Assembly: GCA_944386645.1 (NCBI GenBank)
Contig: CALXBW010000003.1
Span: 31,995-95,994 of the forward strand
Source: an uncultured Clostridia bacterium
GTDB taxonomy: Bacteria; Bacillota; Clostridia; TANB77; CAG-508
Reading direction: 5' to 3'
Length of the DNA stretch: 64,000 nucleotides
Part shown: in pieces, positions 37,851 through 46,494 of the stretch
Layout of the letters: the number at the start of each line of letters is the position of its first letter
How positions within the stretch are numbered: the first letter of the stretch is position 1
The notes under the pieces: generated by a model
What the model was told of the DNA's origin: nothing
What the model saw: only the letters and a program-made list of their open reading frames with translations
Databases searched by the model: none
Position numbers and translations under genes: made by a program

Positions 37851-37895
37851 GTAACTATTCGTGAGGACCAACAAGCTTACAGACCGTGCAATGCC
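37851..37895. repeat. Type A repeat, degenerate fragment (A6)
   Basis: GTAACTATTCGTGAGGACC and AACAAGCTTACAGAC match the left core, then CGTGCAATGCC matches the start of the right core; the loop and the end are lost. Confidence 0.6.
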
Positions 37896-37980
37896 AATAT
37901 CATTAAGTTGAAAATTTTTAATAATATTAAATTATATATATTATATTTGATGTTATATCTTAAAAAATTTTGTATTTTTT

Positions 37981-38040
37981 AAGATATCCTTCGAAGTTCG
38001 GGCGAACGCTGTTTGCCCCTACATCTTTTCTATTAATTAT
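37981..38040. repeat. Type C REP-like repeat, copy 2
   Basis: CCTTCGAAGTTCGGGCGAAC, GCT, GTTTGCCC and a CTATTAATTATT tail. It lies just upstream of the TraX-like gene, followed by a small GCAACC/GGTTGC stem. Together with A6 it accounts for the 327-bp gap 37757-38083. Confidence 0.7.
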
Positions 38041-38083
38041 TATTTATTCACCGCAACCTTTGGTTGCAGATTCGGGGGTTAGT

Positions 38084-38752
38084 ATGAATGCATTTCATTT
38101 AAAAATAATAGCTGTAATATCAATGTTATTCGATCATGTAGGATATTTTCTACATTCAGGTAACTTTTCCTTTTTTAATTATTTAGGAAGATTAGCCTTC
38201 CCAATCTTCGCATTTCAGATATCAGAAGGCTATTTACATACAAGAAATTTAAAAAAATATCTTTTTAGGCTTGGTATTTTTGCATTAGTATCACAAATAC
38301 CTTTTATGCTATTTGAATATTCTATTGGATTTGATTATACTTTAAATATATTTTTTACACTTTTTTTAGGGCTATTATGTATAATTTCATTTGATAAGAT
38401 TAATAATAAATTTCTTAGTTTATTAGTTATATTTGTTTTATGCTTTATTGGAGAATATATTAAAGTCGATTATGGTTATTGGGGTATTTTATTAATCTTA
38501 CTATTTTTCATTTTTAAAAATAACAAGATTTTAATGACAATATCTTTTTTAATAATGTGTATTTATAAATACTTCCCTTATTTAATAAATTATAATTTCC
38601 ATTATATCTATGTACTTCTAACTATATCAACATTCAGTGCCATAATTCCAATATTGTTGTATAATGGTAAATTAGGCTTAAAAACTAAATATTTATTATA
38701 TGTCTTCTATCCTTTACATTTATTAATTTTATATATTGCTTCTCTTATTTAA
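38084..38752 (+). CDS. TraX-like membrane protein
   Basis: A 222-aa polytopic membrane protein starting MNAFHLKIIAVISMLFDHVGYF, the typical opening of the TraX family (first named for F-pilin N-acetylation). Further signatures are YLGRLAFPIFAFQISEGYLHTRN and the final KYLLYVFYPLHLLILY. About eight hydrophobic helices. The frame is open 38 codons further up, but that part is repeat C2 and is not conserved; GGGGG precedes the chosen ATG. In Firmicutes these are presumed acyltransferase-type membrane enzymes of unknown target. Its end overlaps the converging ATPase gene by 8 bp. Confidence 0.82.
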   Translation: MNAFHLKIIAVISMLFDHVGYFLHSGNFSFFNYLGRLAFPIFAFQISEGYLHTRNLKKYLFRLGIFALVSQIPFMLFEYSIGFDYTLNIFFTLFLGLLCIISFDKINNKFLSLLVIFVLCFIGEYIKVDYGYWGILLILLFFIFKNNKILMTISFLIMCIYKYFPYLINYNFHYIYVLLTISTFSAIIPILLYNGKLGLKTKYLLYVFYPLHLLILYIASLI

Positions 38753-41390
38753 AATTATATACAACTTTACCAAATCTAATCTCATTAAATTTCTTTTGCA
38801 CCTCCATTATAAGTATTGGTGCAAGAGAAATTACAGCAACATATAACCATTGTGTAGAATCCAATGGAACAAGTTTAAATATGTCTGCTAAAGGTGTTAT
38901 ACATACTACTCCTATTTGCAATATTGCACCAAGTATAAATGCTCCTATTAAATATTTGTTTTCAAAAATTCCGGTTTTAAATATTGATTCATCACTTTTT
39001 ATATTAAAACAATGAACTAATTCTGATAATCCTAATACAAGAAATGCCATTGTTCTTCCTACATCTAATCCATATAATTTATTTCCTAATGTAAATGCTA
39101 ATAATGTTAACATTCCAATCATAGTGCCCTCAACAACTATCTTTCCCCATAATCCATCTGAAAATATTCCTTTTTTCTTATCTATAGGCTTTTTAAGCAT
39201 AACATTTTTTTCTGGTGGTTCTAATCCAAGAGCTATCGCTGGAAGTGAATCAGTTACTAAATTTATCCATAGTAATTGAATTGCCAAAAGTGGAGATTTT
39301 AGTCCTAATAATAATCCAATAAATATTGTAACAATTTCTCCAATATTAGTAGCTATTAAAAAATGTATTGCTTTTTGAATATTTTTAAATATCGTCCTTC
39401 CTTGTTTTACAGCACCAACAATAGTAACAAAATTATCATCTGTTAAGACCATATCTGCTGCATTTTTAGCAACATCTGTCCCGTTTTTTCCCATGGCAAC
39501 ACCAATATCTGCTTTTTTTAATGCTGGTGCATCATTTACTCCATCTCCAGTCATAGCAACTACTGCACCTGTATTTTGAAATGCCTCTACTATTTTTACT
39601 TTATGTTCTGGAGAAACTCTAGCAAATACTGAGTATTTTCCAATATTTTTTTCTAACTCTTTTTTAGACAATTTATCCAGCTCATCACCTGTTATAGCTA
39701 AGTCATCTTTTTCTAATATATTAATCTCCCTTGCTATTGCCTTTGCTGTAACAATATGGTCACCAGTTATCATAACAGTTTTTATTCCTGCTCTTTTACA
39801 ATTTTGTACCGCTTCTTTCACACCTTCTCTTGGTGGATCAATCATTCCAATTAAACCAACAAAAATTAAATCATTTTCTATATTTTCCGAATCTATTTTC
39901 TCAGGTAAAAAGTCTACTTCTTTGTAACTAACAGCTATAACTCTTAATGCGTTATTTGCCATATTTTCATTATTTCTATTTATTTTTTGTACTACTGTAT
40001 TATCCAATTGTTTTACATTCTTATCTTGTAAATATTTATTACATCTTTTTACTAAAACATCTGGCGCTCCTTTAGTAATAATAAGCAATTTTCCATTTTC
40101 TTTTCTATGTATTGTTGTCATTAGTTTTCTATTGGAATCAAATGGTATTTCATTTATTCTTTCATTTTCTAAATATAATTTATTTTTATAAATTCCAAGC
40201 TCTTTAGTTTTTCTCACTATTGCAATTTCAGTTGGATCACCTATTGCAATTTCTTTTCCGTTTTCATCTTCAATTGTACTATCTGTACACATTGTACCTA
40301 ATTTTAATATCAATTCTTCATCTGATTTATTTATACTTTCTTTATAATTAGATAATTTTACAACTTGCATTTTATTTTGAGTTAACGTTCCTGTTTTATC
40401 TGAACATATTACACTACTACTTCCCAATGTTTCAACAGCTGGCAATTTTCTAATAATTGCATTTTTCTTTGCCATCTTAGTAACACCAATTGATAACATA
40501 ATAGTTACTATTGCTGGCAATCCTTCTGGAATTGCTGCAACTGCAAGTCCTACAGATGTCATAAACATTTCTACTGGTGCAATCTTTTTTAATATACCTA
40601 TTATAAATATTAAAAAGCATATTATTAAACATACTAGTCCTAAAGTCTTACCTACTTCTCCTAATTTTCTTTGTATTGGTGTTTCTGGTGTTTCATTATC
40701 AATAATCATTTTTGCTATTTTTCCTACACTTGTAGTCATTCCAGTATTTGTTACAATACCTTCTCCACTACCATTTAAAACAATTGTAGTAGCATATGCC
40801 ATATTTATTCTATCACCTAGTTGAGTCTTTTCTTTTAAAATAACATTTGCATCTTTTTCAACTGGCAAAGTTTCTCCTGTCAAAGCAGATTCTTCAATTT
40901 TTAAATTAGAACTTTTTATTATTCTACAATCTGCAGGTACAAAACTCCCCGCTTCTAATATTACAATATCTCCAATAACAACATCTTCATTTTTTACATT
41001 AATTATTTTTCCATCTCTTTTTACCTTAGCTATTGGTGAAGACATGTTTTTTAAAGCTTCTAATGACTTTTCAGCTTTATTTTCTTGTATTAATCCTAAA
41101 ATTGCATTAAAAACTACTATAGCAATAATTATTATTGAATCTATATAATCATTACTCCCTTCAATTTTAGCTATCAAAGCTGATATTATAGAAGCAATAA
41201 TTAGAATAATAATCATGAAATCATTAAATTGTTTTAAAAATCTTACAATCAAACTCTCTTTCTTTTTATCTTCCAATTTATTTGGACCATTTTCTTCTAA
41301 TCTTTTACTTGCCTCTTTATTTGTAAGCCCTAGTTGTATGTTAGTTCTCATCTCTCGTTTTACTTTATTGATATCCATCGTATACCACAT
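38745..41390 (-). CDS. P-type Ca2+-transporting ATPase (intact paralogue)
   Basis: An 881-aa PMCA/SERCA-like pump, complete in one frame. TGET near 171-174, AIPEGLP near 288, phosphorylated D331 in DKTGT, MITGDH, TGDGVNDAPALKKAD, and a C-terminal domain with four helices. It is close to the product of 13182-15894 through most of its length and serves as a guide for that gene's correct frame: FNDFMIII...IENKAEKSLEALK regions line up. AGGAGG precedes the ATG. No CGG codon was seen in frame. Confidence 0.95.
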   Translation of the reverse strand: MWYTMDINKVKREMRTNIQLGLTNKEASKRLEENGPNKLEDKKKESLIVRFLKQFNDFMIIILIIASIISALIAKIEGSNDYIDSIIIIAIVVFNAILGLIQENKAEKSLEALKNMSSPIAKVKRDGKIINVKNEDVVIGDIVILEAGSFVPADCRIIKSSNLKIEESALTGETLPVEKDANVILKEKTQLGDRINMAYATTIVLNGSGEGIVTNTGMTTSVGKIAKMIIDNETPETPIQRKLGEVGKTLGLVCLIICFLIFIIGILKKIAPVEMFMTSVGLAVAAIPEGLPAIVTIMLSIGVTKMAKKNAIIRKLPAVETLGSSSVICSDKTGTLTQNKMQVVKLSNYKESINKSDEELILKLGTMCTDSTIEDENGKEIAIGDPTEIAIVRKTKELGIYKNKLYLENERINEIPFDSNRKLMTTIHRKENGKLLIITKGAPDVLVKRCNKYLQDKNVKQLDNTVVQKINRNNENMANNALRVIAVSYKEVDFLPEKIDSENIENDLIFVGLIGMIDPPREGVKEAVQNCKRAGIKTVMITGDHIVTAKAIAREINILEKDDLAITGDELDKLSKKELEKNIGKYSVFARVSPEHKVKIVEAFQNTGAVVAMTGDGVNDAPALKKADIGVAMGKNGTDVAKNAADMVLTDDNFVTIVGAVKQGRTIFKNIQKAIHFLIATNIGEIVTIFIGLLLGLKSPLLAIQLLWINLVTDSLPAIALGLEPPEKNVMLKKPIDKKKGIFSDGLWGKIVVEGTMIGMLTLLAFTLGNKLYGLDVGRTMAFLVLGLSELVHCFNIKSDESIFKTGIFENKYLIGAFILGAILQIGVVCITPLADIFKLVPLDSTQWLYVAVISLAPILIMEVQKKFNEIRFGKVVYNFK

Positions 41391-41516
41391 AATTTATCCT
41401 CCTTTGTTTTTAACTATTACATATTTATGCTTGTACTTTTGTATTATTACTTTTTATCACTTTTTTATTTTTCTTCATATTATGTAAATATAGAACTTTA
41501 TATATGGAGGTTTCAT

Positions 41517-42164
41517 ATGCTACTTACTTGCTTATTACTAGCCTTTTCTGTAAGTATAGATTCTTTTGGAATAGGTATAACTTATGGATTAAGAAATACT
41601 AGAATATCTATAATACCTAAAATATTATTATTTATAATATCAGTATTTTTTACTTCATTTTCTATCTTTCTAGGTAATCTCTTAATAGATATTCTTCCTA
41701 AAAATTATGTAAAATTAATTGGTAGTATTTTATTGTTTTTTATTGGTTTATGGATTATTTATCAAGCAATAAAAAAAGATAATAAAAATCCCACATTACT
41801 TACTAATAAAGAACCTAAAATATATAGTTTTTTTATAAAATTTTTAGGTATAACTATAAAAATTATTCGTGATCCAAAATCATCAGATTTAGATAATTCA
41901 AAAACTATAGATTGGAAAGAAGCAATATTTTTAGGAGTTGCTTTATCTATAGACTCAATAGGTGTAGGCATTGGAAGTAGCATAATTGGTGTAAATTCCT
42001 TTTTATTTCCTATTTTAGTTGCAAGTTTTCAGCTTATTTTTTTATCTTTAGGGAAGAATATAAGTATGAAAATAATTAAATTATCCAAATTGCCTGAAAA
42101 TATTTGGAGTATAATTTCTGGAATACTTCTTATAATTATTGCAATATCCAAATATTTCTTATAA
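41517..42164 (+). CDS. ytaF: Sporulation membrane protein YtaF (MntP-like fold)
   Basis: A 215-aa protein of the YtaF family, related to the MntP manganese exporter: two repeats of three helices, each opening with an acidic motif (FSVSIDSFGIGITYG near 10-24 and LGVALSIDSIGVGIGSS near 140). YtaF is expressed in sporulation in Bacillus; function unknown. The start at 41517 has TATGGAGG seven bases upstream; the frame is open for 61 codons before it but that part is unconserved and overlaps the divergent ATPase gene. Confidence 0.88.
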   Translation: MLLTCLLLAFSVSIDSFGIGITYGLRNTRISIIPKILLFIISVFFTSFSIFLGNLLIDILPKNYVKLIGSILLFFIGLWIIYQAIKKDNKNPTLLTNKEPKIYSFFIKFLGITIKIIRDPKSSDLDNSKTIDWKEAIFLGVALSIDSIGVGIGSSIIGVNSFLFPILVASFQLIFLSLGKNISMKIIKLSKLPENIWSIISGILLIIIAISKYFL

Positions 42165-42306
42165 GTAACTTAAATTTGATTTTTTTCATAGAATAATATA
42201 AGTTTAATAATCCGTTATTACAGAACAAGTTGAAATTTCGATGTATTAATATTAAATAAATTTTAAATGTAATTAGAGGAAATTTAGAATTTTTATTTAT
42301 AGCAAA

Positions 42307-42380
42307 TTCTTTGAAGAATCGTGCGAACACTGTTCGCACCTACATTACTCTACTGTTAATTCTTTTACTAAAATATATAA
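42307..42380. repeat. Type C REP-like repeat, copy 3
   Basis: The stem is GTGCGAAC-ACT-GTTCGCAC, differing from copy 1 at one base pair on both sides so that pairing is kept. The tail ACTCTACTGTTAATTC is shared with copy 1. It lies in the 344-bp gap between ytaF and murC; the rest is AT-rich without a gene apart from the murC promoter. Confidence 0.75.
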
Positions 42381-42444
42381 ATTTGTTAAATATTACAATT
42401 ATGTAATAATAGATTACATGCCACTGATAATTTATAAAAATTTA

Positions 42445-42473
42445 TTGAAATATGTCAATTTTAAAGGTATAAT
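42445..42473 (+). promoter_or_regulatory. Sigma-A-type promoter of murC
   Basis: TTGAAA and TATAAT with a 17-bp spacer, 35 bp before the TTG start. Confidence 0.75.
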
Positions 42474-42508
42474 TTAATAAAATTACATAAATATAAGGAG
42501 TGTTTATA

Positions 42509-43888
42509 TTGTTAGAGAATTTTAATATTAAAAATTATAATCATATACATATGATAGGTATTGGTGGAGTGAGCATGAGTGGTATTGCTGAAATACTATT
42601 CCATAAAGGATATAAAGTTACAGGTTCTGATACTTCAGAAAGCGAAATTACAAATAAATTAAAGGAAATTGGTATTCCTGTTGTTATTGGACACGATTTA
42701 GAAAATTCAAAGAATGCAGATATTTTAGTGTATACTGCTGCTATAAAAGATACTGATCCTGAGTTATTAAATGCTAAAGAAAATAATGTTCCTACAATGG
42801 AAAGAGCTGATTTTTTAGGTCAAATAACTAGAATGTATAAAGATACAATTTGCATATCTGGAACACATGGTAAAACAACTACAACTTCTATGGTTTCTCT
42901 ATGTTTTTTGGAAGCTAATTTGGATCCTACAATACAAGTTGGAGCAATATTAAAAGAAATAGATGGTAATAATAAAATAGGAAAAAGTGATTATTTTATT
43001 ATTGAAGCTTGTGAATATGTAGAAAGCTTTTTAAAATTCTATCCTAAATCTGAAATTATATTAAATATTGATAATGACCATCTAGATTATTTTAAAACAT
43101 TTGAAAATATAAAAAATGCATTTATTAAATATGTAAAATTATTACCAGAAGATGGCTTCTTAGTAGTTAATGGTGATGATAAAAATTGTTTGGATTTAAA
43201 GGATTTTTCAAAAGCTAAATTTATAACATATGGTATAGAAAATCAAAATGTAGATTTTTATGCAAAAAATTTAGTCGCAGACAAAAAAGGATTTTACCAA
43301 TTTGATGTATATAAACATAATGAATTTTATGAAAGAATAAAATTATCAATTCCTGGAATACATAATGTTTTAAATGCTCTTGCATGTACAGCATTGTGTG
43401 ATGCATATAATATTTCAAAAGAACATATTAAAAATGCATTATTCAAATTTACAGGTGCTAATAGAAGATTTCAATATATAGGGAATTACAAAAATGTAAA
43501 AGTATTTGATGATTATGCACATCATCCAACTGAAATAAAATCAGTAGCTAATGCAATTAAAAATATGTGCTACAATCAATCATGGATTGTTTTCCAATCT
43601 CACACATATAGTAGAACAAAAAATTTACTTGATGATTTCGCAAAAGTTTTATCTGAATTTGATAACATAATAATTACTGATATATATGCAGCAAGAGAAA
43701 CAAATAATTTAAATGTAACACCACAATCTCTAGTAGATAAAATTGCTGAATACGGTAAAAACTCTATATATATTAGTAAATTTGAAGATATTGCTAAATA
43801 CTTAAGAAATAATGTAAAAGATGATGATATTATTTTAACAGTTGGAGCTGGAACTATAACTAATTTAGGAAAAATGATAGTGGAGTAA
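42509..43888 (+). CDS. murC: UDP-N-acetylmuramate--L-alanine ligase
   Basis: A 459-aa Mur ligase that adds L-Ala to UDP-MurNAc. It has the N-terminal Rossmann HIHMIGIGGVSMSGIAEIL, the ATP loop GTHGKTTTTSMVS near 117, NIDNDHLDYF near 189 and DDYAHHPTEI near 333. The start is TTG at 42509, eight bases after AGGAG; an in-frame GTG 9 bp upstream is too close to the ribosome site. Single-gene unit with its own promoter and terminator. Confidence 0.95.
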   Translation: MLENFNIKNYNHIHMIGIGGVSMSGIAEILFHKGYKVTGSDTSESEITNKLKEIGIPVVIGHDLENSKNADILVYTAAIKDTDPELLNAKENNVPTMERADFLGQITRMYKDTICISGTHGKTTTTSMVSLCFLEANLDPTIQVGAILKEIDGNNKIGKSDYFIIEACEYVESFLKFYPKSEIILNIDNDHLDYFKTFENIKNAFIKYVKLLPEDGFLVVNGDDKNCLDLKDFSKAKFITYGIENQNVDFYAKNLVADKKGFYQFDVYKHNEFYERIKLSIPGIHNVLNALACTALCDAYNISKEHIKNALFKFTGANRRFQYIGNYKNVKVFDDYAHHPTEIKSVANAIKNMCYNQSWIVFQSHTYSRTKNLLDDFAKVLSEFDNIIITDIYAARETNNLNVTPQSLVDKIAEYGKNSIYISKFEDIAKYLRNNVKDDDIILTVGAGTITNLGKMIVE

Positions 43889-43907
43889 AACTTCACTATT
43901 TTTTATT
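43878..43907 (+). terminator. Rho-independent terminator overlapping the murC stop
   Basis: AGTGGAG and CTTCACT pair around TAAAA, followed by ATTTTTTATT. Confidence 0.75.
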
Positions 43908-44010
43908 GTATAGGAAATTTATTTATCCGTACAAAAATTGCAAAGCAATTTTGCACATATGCGGATATAGAAATCTTTGATTTTGTTATATCCACTTTTC
44001 TTATCATACA

Positions 44011-44052
44011 AAAAATAACTTACAAACTTCTATTAGTTTGTAAGTTATTTTA
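44011..44052 (-). terminator. Rho-independent terminator of tRNA-Gly
   Basis: AAATAACTTACAAACT and AGTTTGTAAGTTATTT form a long stem 3' of the minus-strand tRNA, with T residues following in that direction. Confidence 0.85.
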
Positions 44053-44055
44053 ATT

Positions 44056-44129
<74 letters not shown>

Positions 44130-44233
44130 ATATATTTCCTCCTGACAGTTATAAATTATAAACTATATATTTATCATTGTCAATACATTTTTTGAATTTT
44201 TTTATTAATTTTAATTCTAAAATTTAATATGCC

Positions 44234-44262
44234 TTGAATTTCCAAAATATAAATGCTACAAT
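44234..44262 (+). promoter_or_regulatory. Sigma-A-type promoter of the HD-domain gene
   Basis: TTGAAT and TACAAT with a 17-bp spacer, 57 bp before the start codon. Confidence 0.65.
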
Positions 44263-44319
44263 TCAATAAGAGAAGTACATATAGTAAAAATTTTCTAATT
44301 AGCTCGAATGGAGGTTTTT

Positions 44320-45096
44320 ATGATAGATATAACAAAATCAAAAATAGCATTTGCTAAATATTCAAAAAACTATGATATTAATAATGATAAAATACGATTA
44401 AAAATTGCACATATGGAAAGAGTTGCAATAACTTCTAAACATCTTTCCATTAAATTGCAACTTAGTCAAGAAGATATTCAACTAGCAGAATTAATAGGAT
44501 TACTTCACGACATAGGTAGGTTTGAACAATTAAAAAGATTCAATACTTTCATAGATAAAAATAGTATTAACCATGGTGAACTTGGTGTAGAGATTTTATT
44601 TAATACTCAAGATGGAATTATAAGAGATTTTATATTAGATGATGAGTATGACAAAATTATAAAAAATGCCATTTTAAACCATAATAAGTCTGCAGCAAAT
44701 ATACCTAAAGATTTAGACTCAAAAGAATTATTACACACAAAAATCATACGTGATAGTGATAAAATTGATATATTAAATTTACTAACATATGAAAAAAAAG
44801 AATCAGCATGGGAAAAAAATGACCTATCTAATGATACTATAAGTGATGAAATATATTATGAATTTATGAAATCTGGTAAAATAAACTACCAAGATATTAA
44901 ATCAAGTGCTGATATTTTGGTTTCTAATTTTGCATATATTTTTGATTTTAATTTCCAAGATAGTATAAAATTTATAAATGAAAATCATTATTTAGAAAAA
45001 ATATATAAAAGATTTGTTTTCAATAAAAAGAATACAATGGATAAGTACATAAATGTATATGCTAAAACAATGGAATATGTAAGGACAAAATCATAG
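44320..45096 (+). CDS. HD-domain metal-dependent phosphohydrolase
   Basis: A 258-aa HD-superfamily protein. Metal ligands: H in AHMERV near 31, the HD pair in IGLLHDIGRFEQ near 66-77, an H in NHGELGVEIL near 90, LNHNKSAAN near 125 and RDSDKIDIL near 148. Such enzymes hydrolyse phosphate bonds in nucleotides or signalling molecules; the substrate is unknown. The start at 44320 follows ATGGAGGTTTTT, whose ATG is rejected because the ribosome site would lie inside the frame. Single gene with its own promoter. Confidence 0.85.
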   Translation: MIDITKSKIAFAKYSKNYDINNDKIRLKIAHMERVAITSKHLSIKLQLSQEDIQLAELIGLLHDIGRFEQLKRFNTFIDKNSINHGELGVEILFNTQDGIIRDFILDDEYDKIIKNAILNHNKSAANIPKDLDSKELLHTKIIRDSDKIDILNLLTYEKKESAWEKNDLSNDTISDEIYYEFMKSGKINYQDIKSSADILVSNFAYIFDFNFQDSIKFINENHYLEKIYKRFVFNKKNTMDKYINVYAKTMEYVRTKS

Positions 45097-45159
45097 ATTT
45101 CTTTTCTATATTATCCAACTATTTCACTATATATTTACTAGTATAAAAAATACACCTCC

Positions 45160-45187
45160 AAATGTTAGATTTTTTGTCTAACATTTG
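45160..45187. terminator. Possible bidirectional hairpin terminator
   Basis: AAATGTTAGA and TCTAACATTT pair across a T-rich loop between the HD gene and the converging LCP gene. No clear T run follows on either side, so termination is uncertain. Confidence 0.45.
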
Positions 45188-45254
45188 TGGTACACTTCAA
45201 TCTTTGACTTTTCTTATTTTTTATACTATATTATTCCACCAATACACTTATCTA

Positions 45255-46286
45255 CTAATTATCTTCAATTATATAAATCTCCTTTTTTAATACTTCTTTT
45301 ACTTTATCTAAAACTGCTACAAAATAATATACTCCATCAATCTCCTCTTTTTTACCACTCTCGTACTCTTCTTCTTCTGAAGGTATTTGTATAAAATCAA
45401 AATTATTCAAATATTCACTGCTATAAGATAACACTTTTTCCACTGTCTTTACACTTTTTTCAATATCTATATTAGTTTTTATTTTAGATAATATACTATC
45501 ACTTAAAGACCATATTTTATTTGTTCCTAATTTCGCAATTTTTTCAGCAAGAGATACAATAACCTTTACTTGACGATTTTCACCTGAAATTTCTTCATCA
45601 CTAGTACTATATCTAGAATATGTTAATGCTTGCTCTCCATCTAACATTACTTTTCCATAATCGTTTAGTAATTTTTTCTCTTTACCTTTTTTACTATACT
45701 GGTCATCAGAATTGTTATTAATATACTCCATTTCTTCTTGTGTTATATCTAACTCTATGCCTTCAACCTCATTTATAACATCTGTTAAACCTTCAAAATT
45801 AATTGTTATATATTTAGATATATTAAGTCCAAAGTTTGTATTAATTGCATTTAATGCCAGAGTTTCCTTGCCATATGTATATGCATTACTTAAACTTGTT
45901 TTATCATGTCCATCAACAGATACATATGTATCAGATGGTACACTTATTAGTTTTATTGTATGCTTAGTTTGATTTATAGAAGCTATAATAATAGTATCAC
46001 TTCTTTCCTCATCTATTCCAAATAATACTATATTTTTAATACTATCAAATTCTTCTTTTGAAACAGAATTAGATACTTCATTGTAAATATTATTATTTAT
46101 CCCTAATTGATTTATATCTAATTGTTGTATTTCTATTTTTTCTAATTTACTTTTTACCATAGAAGAAATTATTGTAACAGCTATAAACCATATTAACAGG
46201 ATTAAAGCAATTAATAATATTACTACTCTTCCTATGTTATATTTTTTATCTTCTTTTTTTATAAGACTTACATTATTTTCTTTCAA
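45255..46286 (-). CDS. LytR-CpsA-Psr (LCP) family cell-wall glycopolymer ligase
   Basis: A 343-aa membrane-anchored protein: cytoplasmic N terminus, one helix (about 22-45), then the LCP domain with IVLFGIDEERSDTIIIASI near 87, SVPSDTYV near 115, TSLSNAYTYG near 130 and YSRYSTSDEEISGENRQ near 224. LCP enzymes attach wall teichoic acid or other anionic glycopolymers to peptidoglycan using undecaprenyl-linked precursors. The C-terminal acidic EEEEYESGKKEE stretch is unusual but not family-breaking. Single gene; AGGAGG precedes the start. Confidence 0.92.
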   Translation of the reverse strand: MKENNVSLIKKEDKKYNIGRVVILLIALILLIWFIAVTIISSMVKSKLEKIEIQQLDINQLGINNNIYNEVSNSVSKEEFDSIKNIVLFGIDEERSDTIIIASINQTKHTIKLISVPSDTYVSVDGHDKTSLSNAYTYGKETLALNAINTNFGLNISKYITINFEGLTDVINEVEGIELDITQEEMEYINNNSDDQYSKKGKEKKLLNDYGKVMLDGEQALTYSRYSTSDEEISGENRQVKVIVSLAEKIAKLGTNKIWSLSDSILSKIKTNIDIEKSVKTVEKVLSYSSEYLNNFDFIQIPSEEEEYESGKKEEIDGVYYFVAVLDKVKEVLKKEIYIIEDN

Positions 46287-46456
46287 TCTTATATCCTCCT
46301 ATATTACATTAATATATGTTTTTTATACAGTAATATAATAACATAATATTGAACATACATCAAATTCAATAAATTATATGTATTAAATTCAAAAGAAAAT
46401 AATATAACTAAAACCTAATAAGTCTTATATGTTTGGTAAAAAATCAAACATAAACA

Positions 46457-46484
46457 ATACCAAGCCATAAAAAGCTTGGTATTT
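46457..46484 (-). terminator. Rho-independent terminator of the RNase J gene
   Basis: AATACCAAGC and GCTTGGTATT pair around CATAAAAA, 10 bp after the stop codon; T residues follow in the minus-strand transcript less regularly. Confidence 0.75.
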
Positions 46485-46494
46485 CTATATTTTT

